Shown here in pieces: positions 1 through 7,809 of a DNA stretch of 64,000 nucleotides. This stretch comes from Streptosporangium sandarakinum. Lineage in GTDB: Bacteria > Actinomycetota > Actinomycetes > Streptosporangiales > Streptosporangiaceae. A program made the translations under genes and the position numbers. The stretch lies in assembly GCF_013409935.1 (NCBI RefSeq), contig NZ_JACCCO010000002.1:62001-126000 (forward strand). The letters run 5' to 3'. Position 1 is the stretch's first letter, and every line of letters starts with the position of its first letter. The notes beneath the pieces were generated by a model. It was not told the origin of the DNA. It saw nothing but the letters and a program-made list of their open reading frames with translations, and searched no databases.

Positions 1-555
1 CGCGCCCAGCAGGGCCCACAGACCCAGCGGCAACACGATCGTGCCCAGGCACGCGAGGACGGGCCGCCGTACCAGCACGCCCAGCGCGGTGCCGATCAGC
101 TGGGCGACGACCTGCACCAGAACGGCGCCCGCCGCGACGGCCCCGGCGTACCGCCAGGCGTCCGGGGCGGCGCCGGACGGGGCGGCCACCAGCGCGACGG
201 CGCAGACGAGGTTCCCGAAGACGCCGACCGCGGCAGCGAACAGCGCCGCCGCGAGCAGGGCCGGGGCGAACCGGGCCGTCCGGGGCTTCCGCCGCAGGTC
301 ACCGGCCAGCAGGGCGCCGAGGAACGGCACCGTGACCGACATCAGGATCTGCACCGGCTCGGCGAGCACGGCGAACGTCAGATCGGCGGGCCGTACCACC
401 GCGGTCACCGCCGCGGCGATCACCGGGCCCAGCAGCAGGGTGACCGCGATCAGCCGCCGCCGGGCCCGCGTCCCGGCCAGGCGCCGGAACGCGGCGGGAA
501 CCGTCTCACCCGGACCGGTGGGCACCCCGCCGGCCTCCACCACGCTTTGTCCCAA
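1..555 (-). CDS. Integral membrane protein, ABC-2-permease-like (partial, runs off left edge)
   Basis: About 185 N-terminal residues are visible before the gene leaves the window. A short polar leader is followed by several long hydrophobic Ala/Leu/Val stretches separated by Arg-rich loops (for example after GDLRRKPRTARF), as in ABC-2 type permease subunits of actinomycetes. I chose TTG at 555 because AGGAGG lies six bases upstream (562-567); GTG codons at 543 and 540 are alternatives but sit too far from that site. No ATPase partner is visible because the gene exits the window, so the transporter assignment is only inferred from topology. Confidence 0.5.
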   Translation of the reverse strand, partial: MGQSVVEAGGVPTGPGETVPAAFRRLAGTRARRRLIAVTLLLGPVIAAAVTAVVRPADLTFAVLAEPVQILMSVTVPFLGALLAGDLRRKPRTARFAPALLAAALFAAAVGVFGNLVCAVALVAAPSGAAPDAWRYAGAVAAGAVLVQVVAQLIGTALGVLVRRPVLACLGTIVLPLGLWALLGA

Positions 556-720
556 AACTCGCCTCCTCGCCCGCTCTTTTCGTTTGATGATCCCTTCTAC
601 GGGCCGGGGTGTCACGGGCCGGGCGTTCACGGCCTGAAACCTCACGTACGGCGGCCGGCCGGAACTCCGGCGGCCACGCCCACCGCCGGGGTCAGGCGGC
701 GTCCGAGGGGTCCCTTCGAG

Positions 721-763
721 GGGTCCGGGTGCGGGTGCGGGTGCGGGGATCGGGGTGGGTGGG
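721..763 (+). repeat. G-run repeat, possible G-quadruplex
   Basis: GGGTGC-type hexamers give eight successive runs of three or four G on the plus strand. The stretch lies in the 292-base gap between two minus-strand genes, downstream of the serine hydrolase. It has the spacing of a G-quadruplex motif, but runs of G arise easily at this GC content. Nothing else stands out in 556-847. Confidence 0.35.
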
Positions 764-847
764 CCGGTGTGGCCGCCCTGACGGGGTCCGCCGCCGGACG
801 CCGGGCCGGACCTCGCCCCCGGGAGACACCCGCCCGCATCACCACGA

Positions 848-2080
848 TCAGTCGTCGATGGCCTGGTAGAGCGTGGTCCAGAAGTCGTGGACGAGCCGCA
901 TCGAGTCCGGGGTGGACGCCCCGACCTGGGTGAGCAGGATTCCGGTGAGCCGGTTGGCCGGGTCGGCGTAACTCGCGGTGCCGCTTCCGCCGTCCCAGCC
1001 GAACTGGCCGATGGGCGCGTAGTCGCCGCGGTAGGTGCGCACCGCCATCCCGAAGCCCCAGCCGCCGTGCTGGCCCTGGCCGTGCGAGATGTGGACGTTC
1101 TCGGTGGCCATGGCCTTGCGGGCGGCGTTCTGCTCGGGCGTGAGACGGTCGGTGGTCATCAGCTCGACGGCGGGCCGGGACAGGATCCGCTCGCCGCCGT
1201 GCATCCCGCCGTTCAGCAGCATCCGGAAGTAGGCGTGGTAGTCGTCGGCGGTGGAGACCAGCCCGCCGCCGCCGCCCGCGAACGCCGGAGGCCGGCTCCA
1301 CCGTCCCCCCTCGGCCTCGTCCCACACGAGGAACTCCCCGGTCTGCGGGTCGGGGGCGTAGAGGGTCGGCAACCGGTCGATCTGATCGGCGGGCACGTGG
1401 AAACCGGTGTCCTTCATGCCCAGCGGGTCGAAGATGCGCTCGCGCAGGAACGTCTCGAACGGCCGGCCCGTGACCCTGGCGACGAGCACGCCGAGGAGGT
1501 CGTTGCTGATGTGGTACTGCCAGCGCTCCCCGGGCTGGTGCATCAGCGGAAGCTCGCCCAGGCGGCGCATCCACTCGTCCGGCTCGGGCACCGGCACCGG
1601 CAGGTTGGGCGTGAGCCCCTGCTCGAAGACCGCGTTCATGATCGGCGTGCCCAGCGACGTCATGTCCATGCCGAGCCCGAAGGTGGAGGTCAGCAGGTCC
1701 CGGACGGTGATCGGCCGCCGCGCCGGAACGGTGTCGTCCAGCGGGCCGTCGAATCGCTTGAGCACCCGCCGGTCGGCGAGTTCCGGCAGCCACTCCTGCA
1801 CCGGATCGTCCAGCCGCAGCCTGCACTCGTCCAGCAGCACCATCGCCGCCGCGACCGAGACCGGCTTGGACGTCGAGGCCATCCGGAAGATCGTGTCCCG
1901 GCTCATCGGCGCGCCACCGTCGTGACGCATCGTCCCGATCGCTTCGACGTGCGTCTCCTCGCCCCGGCTGAACAGGGCGACGAGCCCGGGGATCCTCCCC
2001 GACTCGACATGCCGGGTCAGTACGTCACGCAGCCTGCACAGCCCTGCTTCGGAGAAGCCGCCGTTGCCCTGTTCCATCAT
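848..2080 (-). CDS. Serine hydrolase of the class C beta-lactamase / DD-peptidase fold
   Basis: A 410-residue protein with the penicillin-recognising serine hydrolase signatures: S-x-x-K at residues 69-72 (STSK), the catalytic Tyr region near residue 189 (WQYHISN), and a C-terminal GWDGG motif standing for the KTG/HxG box. No signal peptide is evident, so it is probably a cytoplasmic esterase or peptidase rather than a true beta-lactamase; EstB-like esterases share this pattern. The start ATG at 2080 (or 2077) follows AAGGAGATTC. It is divergent from the GbsR/MarR regulator at 2458, whose palindromic sites lie between them, so regulation by that protein is plausible. Confidence 0.85.
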   Translation of the reverse strand: MMEQGNGGFSEAGLCRLRDVLTRHVESGRIPGLVALFSRGEETHVEAIGTMRHDGGAPMSRDTIFRMASTSKPVSVAAAMVLLDECRLRLDDPVQEWLPELADRRVLKRFDGPLDDTVPARRPITVRDLLTSTFGLGMDMTSLGTPIMNAVFEQGLTPNLPVPVPEPDEWMRRLGELPLMHQPGERWQYHISNDLLGVLVARVTGRPFETFLRERIFDPLGMKDTGFHVPADQIDRLPTLYAPDPQTGEFLVWDEAEGGRWSRPPAFAGGGGGLVSTADDYHAYFRMLLNGGMHGGERILSRPAVELMTTDRLTPEQNAARKAMATENVHISHGQGQHGGWGFGMAVRTYRGDYAPIGQFGWDGGSGTASYADPANRLTGILLTQVGASTPDSMRLVHDFWTTLYQAIDD

Positions 2081-2321
2081 GAATCTCCTTGCGTACAGCG
2101 TTCGATCCGCCGGACCCGCCCCGGTCCGGCGCTCGTGGGTTCGACGGGCGACGCGCGGGGCGGGAGGTGAGTTCGGTCATGGGGACTCCCTCCGCGGCGT
2201 CACGGGTGCCCGCCTACGTTCGGGAATCTCTGAACGAAGGCGACATTACATTGCGTTTACGAGTCTATCAACATGATGGATGAGCCATTTTCGCCTGATA
2301 GATAGAGATCGGTGAGTCGTT

Positions 2322-2376
2322 CATTGCAATGGACATGAAGCCGAACGCAACGGAACGCCGAGCGCGCATTGCAATG
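2322..2376. promoter_or_regulatory. Twin perfect palindromes, likely operator
   Basis: CATTGCAATG occurs twice, at 2322-2331 and 2367-2376, with centres 45 bases apart (about four helical turns), plus a half site CATTGC at 2249-2254. The surrounding 2081-2457 interval is conspicuously AT-rich for this genome and separates a divergent hydrolase and regulator gene. This is the expected arrangement for autoregulatory sites of the MarR-like protein; binding itself is inference. Confidence 0.55.
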
Positions 2377-2457
2377 ACCTACGAGTGAATGCATACTGTG
2401 CAGCGAGCGCGGGGGCGCCGAGCCCCACGCGTGCCGGCAGATGGGAGACGACCACCG

Positions 2458-3177
2458 ATGCCCGGAGGCAGACTCACCGATGAGGACCGCCGGCGCATCG
2501 CCGCGGGACTGGCCGAGGGACTCGGATACGCGGAGATCGGCCGGCGCCTGGGACGGCCCGCCTCGACCGTCATGCGGGAGGTCACCCGCAACGGCGGCCC
2601 CGACGGCTACGGGGCGGACCAGGCGCACGAGGCCACCCGGCACCGCGCGCGCCGCCACAGGCAGGCCCGGCCTCCGGCCCCGCCGGTCCCCGACGACGGC
2701 CACGGGCGCGACCCCCGGGAGGTGAGGGACTTCACGGAGTCCTTCACCGCCCTCCTCGTCCAGCAGGGGCTGCCCCGGATGGAGGCCAGGGTGCTGGCCT
2801 GCCTGTACATCACCGACTCCGGCGCTCTCACCGCCGCCGACCTGGTCCAGCGACTTCAGGTCAGCCCGGCGTCGGTCTCGCACGCCGTCGCCTTCCTCGA
2901 ACAGCAGGGCATGCTCAGCAGGGAACGGGTTCCCGGCACACGGCGCGAACGCTACGTCATCGGCGACGAGATCTGGCTCCGGACCATGCTCGCCTCTCTG
3001 CAGATGAACGAAGCCCTGGTGGCCGCGTCGCGGCGCGGAGCCGAGATCCTCGGGGCCGCGACCCCGGCGGGTGCCCGCTTCGAGTCCTCCGCCGAGCTCC
3101 TCCTCCTCGTGAGCGAGGCGTTCCAGCAGGTCGTGGAGCGATGGCGGCAGAACCAGGCCGCCCGGAACGCCCGGTGA
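2458..3177 (+). CDS. GbsR/MarR-family transcriptional regulator with extra N-terminal helix-turn-helix
   Basis: A 239-residue regulator. Residues 1-45 form a helix-turn-helix of the type found in IS30 transposases (LTDEDRRRIAAGLAEG, then GRRLGRPASTVMREV), followed by a basic linker and a GbsR/MarR winged helix (ALTAADLVQRLQVSPASVS, wing around RERVPGTRRERYVIG). The C-terminal helices would form the dimer interface. ATG 2458 is preferred because a GGGAG precedes it and the protein family begins with this motif; an upstream ATG at 2389 would add a low-complexity Arg-rich leader. Twin palindromes lie just upstream, consistent with autoregulation and control of the divergent serine hydrolase. Confidence 0.8.
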   Translation: MPGGRLTDEDRRRIAAGLAEGLGYAEIGRRLGRPASTVMREVTRNGGPDGYGADQAHEATRHRARRHRQARPPAPPVPDDGHGRDPREVRDFTESFTALLVQQGLPRMEARVLACLYITDSGALTAADLVQRLQVSPASVSHAVAFLEQQGMLSRERVPGTRRERYVIGDEIWLRTMLASLQMNEALVAASRRGAEILGAATPAGARFESSAELLLLVSEAFQQVVERWRQNQAARNAR

Positions 3178-3306
3178 CCGGGCACCCGGACCGGACGGGA
3201 CGAACCCGCCCGCCCGGCCGGGAAGACGAACGGGTGGCCGACGGGCGACCGGCGACACGCTGACGGGCCGGCCTCGTCAGGAAGCCCGGGTCGGCCTCGC
3301 CGTGAA

Positions 3307-3346
3307 GCCCGGGCCCTCCTCGGCCGCCCCCGAGGAGGGCCCGGGC
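3307..3346. terminator. Strong hairpin terminator
   Basis: A perfect 16-bp stem (3307-3322 with 3331-3346) and an 8-base loop follow the regulator gene. There is no T-tract, as is common for actinomycete terminators. Confidence 0.7.
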
Positions 3347-3602
3347 GGTGCCGTCCCGACGGCACACCGTCGGCGCTCGGCCGCGCTGTACGGCCCGTAA
3401 CCCGGTTGCACCCCTTACTTCGCTTTCGCCCGCAACACAACTTCGACGTTGACAGGAAGTTGATATCGGCGGGCAACTTGCTGAAACGGCTTTTTCTGGA
3501 ATGTACCCCGCGAATGGCGCAAAGTTGTTCTTGCAAGGGCGAGCGATCGCCGGAGAAAAACAGGGAAAAGCCAGAGAAGGCAAGAGAGAGAAGGAGCAAG
3601 GA
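3347..3602. other. Leader region of the neocarzinostatin-like gene
   Basis: This gap is AT-richer than its surroundings and holds TTGACA at 3449-3454 and a purine-rich stretch (3550-3602) that ends in the ribosome binding site. A clear -10 at the right distance from that TTGACA was not found. A c-di-AMP riboswitch, frequent before secreted-protein genes in actinomycetes, was looked for and not recognised. Confidence 0.3.
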
Positions 3603-4034
3603 ATGCAGAAGAAGACCGGTCTTTTCGCCAAGCTGGGTGTCGCCGCCGCAGTCGCGGTCGGTGGTATGGCCCTGGTGTCGCAGCCGTCGGCCTTCGCCGC
3701 CGCCTCCGGTTTCTCGGTGACGCCGGCCACCGGCCTGTCGGACGGCGCCTCGGTCACCGCCTCGGTCACCGGCGCCGCGGCCGGGGACCAGGTCACCATC
3801 CTCCAGTGCGCCACCGTGAACGACCAGCTGGCCTGCAACCCGGCGACGGTGAAGACGGTGACCGTGGACGGTGCCGGCTCGGCGAGCGTCCCGTTCGTGG
3901 TCCGCAAGAGCTTCCAGGCCTCCACGCCCGAGGGGGCGGCGGTCGGCTCCGTGGACTGCTCGGTCACCGCCTGCTACGTCAGTGCCGGAAACCCCAAGGG
4001 CCTCCTGGGATCCACGCAGCTGTCCTTCCGCTAG
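3603..4034 (+). CDS. Secreted neocarzinostatin-family (enediyne apoprotein-like) protein
   Basis: A 143-residue preprotein. Residues 1-33 are a Sec signal peptide (MQKKTGLFAKLG, hydrophobic core, cleavage after AFA). The mature part aligns by eye with neocarzinostatin: VTPATGLSDG, then QCATVNDQLACNP, VDGAGSASVPFVVRKSF and VDCSVTACYVS. Both disulfide pairs are present; the first Cys-Cys spacing is one residue shorter than in neocarzinostatin. Known members bind and protect enediyne chromophores. No enediyne polyketide synthase or tailoring gene is present in the window, so this is an orphan and may bind another ligand or have a surface role. ATG 3603 follows GAAGGAG by six bases. Flanking hairpins make it monocistronic. 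Confidence 0.85.
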   Translation: MQKKTGLFAKLGVAAAVAVGGMALVSQPSAFAAASGFSVTPATGLSDGASVTASVTGAAAGDQVTILQCATVNDQLACNPATVKTVTVDGAGSASVPFVVRKSFQASTPEGAAVGSVDCSVTACYVSAGNPKGLLGSTQLSFR

Positions 4035-4167
4035 TCTCCGCCCGCCCGGCGTTTCCCGCCTGAGGGGAAACGGCCCGGCGGAAAAGAACCAGCGACCGGA
4101 AGAACATTTCACTGAATAACTTCACTATTGCCGGTAAATGAGTCAGAAAGGAGTCCGGACGCGAAAA

Positions 4168-4201
4168 CGAAGGCCGCCGGGAGTGCCCCCGGCGGCCTTC
4201 G
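4168..4201. terminator. Bidirectional terminator between convergent genes
   Basis: A perfect 14-bp stem (4168-4181 with 4188-4201) with a 6-base loop sits between the plus-strand neocarzinostatin-like gene and the minus-strand monooxygenase. A weaker hairpin at 4053-4076 (CGTTTCCC / GGGAAACG) precedes it. Confidence 0.75.
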
Positions 4202-4322
4202 CGCTCACGCCGCGCCTCCCCTTCCCCCGCCATGGCCGGTCCTGTCGTCACCGGCCGTTCCGACGCGGGCGGCCGGACCCGTAGGACCGGTGGTCCCAGG
4301 TACGCGCGACCACCGGAACCCC

Positions 4323-5396
4323 CTATGAGCCGGCCAGGTCGGCGTGGCCGCCGAACATCGTTGCGGCCTGGCGGCCCGCGGCCTGGTTCCGCGTGACGTA
4401 GGGCCGCAGCTCCTCTTCGTAGGCGGCGAAGGCGGCCATGTGGTCTCCGGCCGCCGAGGCCAGGTTTCGGGCGAGGCTCCGGGCGCCGATCAGCGCCTGT
4501 GAGGTGCCCATGCCGCTGGTCGGGGCGGCGCAGTAGCCCGCGTCGCCGACCAGGGCGATCCGGCCGCGCGACCAGTGGTCCAGGTGGATCTGGCAGGCCG
4601 AGGAGAAGTAGAAGTCGTCCGCTTCGCTCATCGCCTCCAGCAACCGGGGCGCCTCCCCGCCGAAGCCGGAGAAAGCCGTCCGCACCGCGTTCTCCTGCTC
4701 GTCTCGGCTGCGTCGGTCCAGTGCGGGAGAGACTGTGGCGAAGGAGAAGCTGACCGTAAGGCGGTTCGGCGCGCCGGAACCGAACAGATAGAGCGCCGCG
4801 CCGGGGCCCTGCTGCAGCAGGCCGCTGCGCTCCAGGCCGAGGTGGTCGGGGGTGCTGAAACCGACTCCGGAGAGGCCCAGGTGGCGCAGCGTGCCGGTGT
4901 GCGGGCCGAAGGCCAGTTGCCGCACCTTGGAATAGACGCCGTCGGCTCCGATCACCAGGTCGAACTCGCGGGCGGCGCCGCGCTCGAACTCCACTGCGAT
5001 GCCCGAACCGTGCTGGGTCAGCGCGCTGATCGAATCGTCGAACACATAGGTCACGTCGTCGGCGGTGATGCGGTGAAGGGCCCGGGTCAGCTCCTGCTTC
5101 GGCACCTCCAGTTCGCCGGCGAACGCCTCGGCGGGCAGCCGTCCGGTCTCCACACCCTTGTCGTCCAGCAAGGTGGTGCCGCGCATCTTCGTGTCGTGCC
5201 CGCGCATCTCGGCGAGAACGCCCAGTTCCTCCAGCACATCGAACGCCTCGCCACGGAAGTCCACCGCGTAGCCGCTGTCGCGAGGCTCGGGCGCGCGCTC
5301 GACCACGCTCACCTCGTACCCGTCGCGGTTCAGGAAGAAGGCGAGGGCGGGTCCGGCCACGCTCGCGCCTGAGATCAGAACTTTCGCCTTGGTCAT
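4323..5396 (-). CDS. FAD-dependent monooxygenase (class A flavoprotein, TetX-like)
   Basis: A 357-residue class A flavin monooxygenase: FAD-binding GxGxxG variant at the N terminus (LISGASVAGPALA), the DG motif (GADGVYSKVR) and the GD motif that contacts ribityl phosphate (GRIALVGDAGYCAAP). It should hydroxylate a small aromatic or polyketide substrate with NAD(P)H; TetX-like antibiotic-inactivating enzymes have this architecture, but the substrate cannot be told from sequence. ATG 5396 is chosen because TACCGT lies seven bases upstream, matching the leaderless pattern seen elsewhere; longer starts would overlap the operator. It is divergent from a TetR gene with shared operators at 5425-5456. 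Confidence 0.85.
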   Translation of the reverse strand: MTKAKVLISGASVAGPALAFFLNRDGYEVSVVERAPEPRDSGYAVDFRGEAFDVLEELGVLAEMRGHDTKMRGTTLLDDKGVETGRLPAEAFAGELEVPKQELTRALHRITADDVTYVFDDSISALTQHGSGIAVEFERGAAREFDLVIGADGVYSKVRQLAFGPHTGTLRHLGLSGVGFSTPDHLGLERSGLLQQGPGAALYLFGSGAPNRLTVSFSFATVSPALDRRSRDEQENAVRTAFSGFGGEAPRLLEAMSEADDFYFSSACQIHLDHWSRGRIALVGDAGYCAAPTSGMGTSQALIGARSLARNLASAAGDHMAAFAAYEEELRPYVTRNQAAGRQAATMFGGHADLAGS

Positions 5397-5403
5397 GGGC
5401 ATG

Positions 5404-5473
5404 ACGGTAAGCCGATTTGCCCAAATGGTCAAACCATATGGATAGACCGGATGGTCAAGTCATCGGCTATGCT
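5404..5473. promoter_or_regulatory. Divergent promoter/operator of the monooxygenase-TetR pair
   Basis: ATGGTCAAACCAT (5425-5437) and GACCGGATGGTC (5445-5456) are adjacent inverted repeats sharing the element TTGACCAT on the minus strand. The -10-like TACCGT (5404-5409, minus) and TATGCT (5468-5473, plus) lie on either side, each seven bases from a start codon. The TetR protein probably represses both genes here. Confidence 0.6.
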
Positions 5474-5480
5474 GCACGGC

Positions 5481-5972
5481 ATGGGAAACCGAGAGGATCT
5501 GCTGGCCGGGGCCAAGCGGTGCCTGATCGAACGCGGCTGGGCTCGAACGACCGTCCGGGACATCGCCTCGGCCGCCGGAGTGAGCCATGCCGCCATCGGC
5601 TACCACTTCGGCTCCAAAGACGCCCTGCTCACCCAGGCCCTGGTGGAGGCGGTCGACGAGCTCGGCGACGAACTCGCCCGCCGCACCCCCTCGGACGAGC
5701 CGGAGCAACGCTGGCAGGCGCTGATCGACAGCTTCACCACCCACCGCGCGTTGTGGGTGGCGCAGCTTGAGGCCGCGGTGCAGGCCGAGCGGTCACCGGA
5801 GGTGCGCGAACACCTCGCCAGAGGGCAGCGCGAGGGACGGGAGGGACTCGGCGGCTCAGTGCCGCTCGCCCTGCTGACCGGCCTGATGATGCAGTGGCTG
5901 CTCGACCCGGAGCACGCGCCCGCCGGCGCGGACGTGATCGCGGAACTCCGGTCACTCGCCACCCAGGTCTGA
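5481..5972 (+). CDS. TetR-family repressor
   Basis: A 163-residue regulator with the canonical TetR N-terminal helix-turn-helix (TTVRDIASAAGVSHAAIGYH, followed by FGSKDALL). The C-terminal ligand domain is short but ends cleanly (LRSLATQV). ATG 5481 is preferred over an earlier ATG at 5451, which lies inside the operator; TATGCT seven bases upstream makes a leaderless message likely. It faces the flavin monooxygenase gene and is expected to control it, releasing the operator on binding the substrate of that enzyme or a related compound. Confidence 0.85.
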   Translation: MGNREDLLAGAKRCLIERGWARTTVRDIASAAGVSHAAIGYHFGSKDALLTQALVEAVDELGDELARRTPSDEPEQRWQALIDSFTTHRALWVAQLEAAVQAERSPEVREHLARGQREGREGLGGSVPLALLTGLMMQWLLDPEHAPAGADVIAELRSLATQV

Positions 5973-6014
5973 CAAGGCCGCGGCCGGGCTAGAGACGCAG
6001 GAGGGCTTTGACGG

Positions 6015-6212
6015 CTCGACCACGCCGACGTACTCGTGCCCCATCGGCATGGGCTCGTCGACGGCCTCGACGCCGCGGTAGGGCCACAGGTCCGAGCCGC
6101 ACACGCAGGTCGCCGTCAGCCGGATGATCGCATCGGTCGGCTCGATGGTCCTCAGGTCCTCGATGTTCTCCACCCGCACGTCCCCCGGAGCGTGCAGAAC
6201 GGTAGCGCGCAT
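6015..6212 (-). pseudogene. 5' fragment of a zinc-dependent alcohol dehydrogenase
   Basis: The first 66 codons match the start of a GroES-like zinc alcohol dehydrogenase (MRATVLHAPGDVRVENIE, zinc-binding CVCGSDLWPYRG, then GHEYVGVVE). Similarity stops abruptly after GVVE; the frame then runs through unrelated sequence to a stop at 5952, inside the end of the convergent TetR gene. The catalytic Zn region is only partly present and the nucleotide-binding domain is missing, so this is a remnant. A GGAAG precedes the start. Confidence 0.75.
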
Positions 6213-6345
6213 GACGGTCTTTCTTCCTGTCGGACTCTCAAATCCGCCGGTCTTCCGACCGGCCGGCCGCCCGTGGGAGGGCCCGGTTCCCGGGCGCACC
6301 CGGCCACGGCCGGTCAGGACAGGAACCACCAATCGAACGCGCCGG

Positions 6346-6609
6346 TCAAATTGAGGGGAAGGCGATCACGATGTCCCTGCCGTTGGCGTAGCTGACCACG
6401 GGCCTTCCCAGCGTGTCGCCCACCCTGCGGGCCACACGCTGGAACAGCTCCACCATGTCCGGGGTCTCGGCGGTCACCCGGAACCGCCCGCTCGCCAGGA
6501 GGTGCTCGGTGACGAGGGGGGAGAAGGCCAGCTCGCTCCGGGCCATCTCGTCCGCGTCGAGCGGGGTGTGCCGGGTGGCGGACCGGGGGGCGGGGGAGTG
6601 GGTGGTCAT
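6346..6609 (-). CDS. Small hypothetical protein (87 aa)
   Basis: An 87-residue acidic/polar protein starting at ATG 6609 with GGAG seven bases upstream. It ends PVVSYANGRDIVIAFPSI. No signal peptide, membrane segment or known motif is recognised. It ends 133 bases upstream of the alcohol dehydrogenase remnant on the same strand. The good ribosome site and consistent third-position GC support it as a real gene, but I cannot assign a function. Confidence 0.55.
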   Translation of the reverse strand: MTTHSPAPRSATRHTPLDADEMARSELAFSPLVTEHLLASGRFRVTAETPDMVELFQRVARRVGDTLGRPVVSYANGRDIVIAFPSI

Positions 6610-6760
6610 CGTTTCTCTCCTCGTGATCGACGTCGCCCCAGGATGCCACCCGCGTCGCGGTCCCGGGCCGCCGCCGGAGAATCGGCGACCGCCCGGGAAC
6701 CGCCGGCCGGGCCGCGATGCCCGCCGGTCGCGTCCGCCCGGACGGACACGACGCCGTCTG

Positions 6761-6853
6761 GTGCCGTGACCGGAAAGGTTCACCGGGTCTGCCCGGTCGG
6801 ACACCGGGCTTCGAAGGCGGCGCCGACCCGGCAAGGGTTTCCGGTCACGGCAC
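6761..6853. repeat. 93-bp imperfect inverted repeat with 16-bp identical ends
   Basis: GTGCCGTGACCGGAAA at 6761-6776 is repeated inverted at 6838-6853; inside it CCGGGTC pairs with GACCCGG. The element ends exactly at the stop codon of the Nudix gene. It may be its terminator, or a small non-autonomous mobile element. No target-site duplication is evident. Confidence 0.5.
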
Positions 6854-7626
6854 TAGGCGGGGCCGACGTCGCTCCGGGGCGCCGATCCCGCGTATCGGCG
6901 GACGATCGGCTCCAGGTAGTCCACCTGCGTCCCACCGAGCCGGGCCAGCTCGGCAGGGGAGCGGACCAGGGCGATCCGGTCCAGTTCCGGCTCCCGGCCC
7001 AGCGCCGTCTCCGACGCCACCAGGGCCGCGAACCGCTCACGCAGCAGCGGCTCCGGCCGGGGCGGCGCGAGGAACAGGACGCCGACGTCGCCCTCCTCGC
7101 CGTGGACGATGGACCGCAGGGTCATCTCGTCCGGCGCCGTGTCCAGGCCCGTCTCCTCGGCCAGTTCCCGGGCGGCGTGCCGGGCGAGCGCGGCCGTGTC
7201 GAGGGACCCGGAATCCTCGGGCGGCTCGGCCGACCCGCCCGGCGGCTGCCAGCGGCCGGGAGCGGCGGTCGACGACGACATCCGTCCCACCAGCAGCCGC
7301 CCGTCGTCCGTCGGCTGCGCGATGCTGACGAAGAGGGGCGGCAGCCGCGCGGTGGCGCCCGGGACCATGCGCAGGGCGTAGCGCCGATAGGTGATCCTCG
7401 CCCAGGTCAGGACCGCGCTGCGCGGTCCCTCCCACTCCAGTCCCGCCGAGGCGGCCACCGGCCCGTCGAAGAAGCTCGGGTTGGCCCGGACCGCCTCGTC
7501 CCACGCGCGGTCCATGGCCGCCCGCTCCCCGGGCGGCACCGGGGGCGCGGGGATCTCGACCAGACGAAGACGGTGCACGTCCAGGAGTGCGACGCCGCGC
7601 CGCGGCGATGGCTCGGTCACCCGCAC
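6853..7626 (-). CDS. Nudix hydrolase
   Basis: A 257-residue protein whose middle carries the Nudix box (GGSAEPPEDS, then RHAARELAEETGLD, giving REUxEExGU). A roughly 80-residue N-terminal extension with no recognised fold precedes it. Such enzymes cleave nucleoside diphosphate-linked compounds with Mg; the glutamates of the box bind the metal. Substrate is unknown. The GTG at 7626 or the in-frame GTG at 7620 could be the start; CAGCAT seven bases before the latter suggests a leaderless message. It stands alone on the minus strand. Confidence 0.8.
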   Translation of the reverse strand: MRVTEPSPRRGVALLDVHRLRLVEIPAPPVPPGERAAMDRAWDEAVRANPSFFDGPVAASAGLEWEGPRSAVLTWARITYRRYALRMVPGATARLPPLFVSIAQPTDDGRLLVGRMSSSTAAPGRWQPPGGSAEPPEDSGSLDTAALARHAARELAEETGLDTAPDEMTLRSIVHGEEGDVGVLFLAPPRPEPLLRERFAALVASETALGREPELDRIALVRSPAELARLGGTQVDYLEPIVRRYAGSAPRSDVGPA

Positions 7627-7809
7627 AATGCTGGCACACGAGGTTCCGTCCCTCCGGCGGTTTCCCCGGAGGGCGACGACGGGCGGCGGGCGCGGTGGCC
7701 CGGCCGCGCCTCCCCGGCCCGGGTGCCCCGGCGAGGGGAGACCCGGGCAGGGCTCCGCGCCGGAAGCCCTGCCGTACGGCCCGGTCCGCGCCGTGTCCCG
7801 CGCCCCGTC

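Noticed and set aside
887..2170. Plus-strand open frame opposite the first serine hydrolase
   Set aside because: Arg-rich shadow of the hydrolase gene without a ribosome site.
3347..3602. c-di-AMP (ydaO) riboswitch before the neocarzinostatin-like gene
   Set aside because: The conserved core elements could not be found in the leader.
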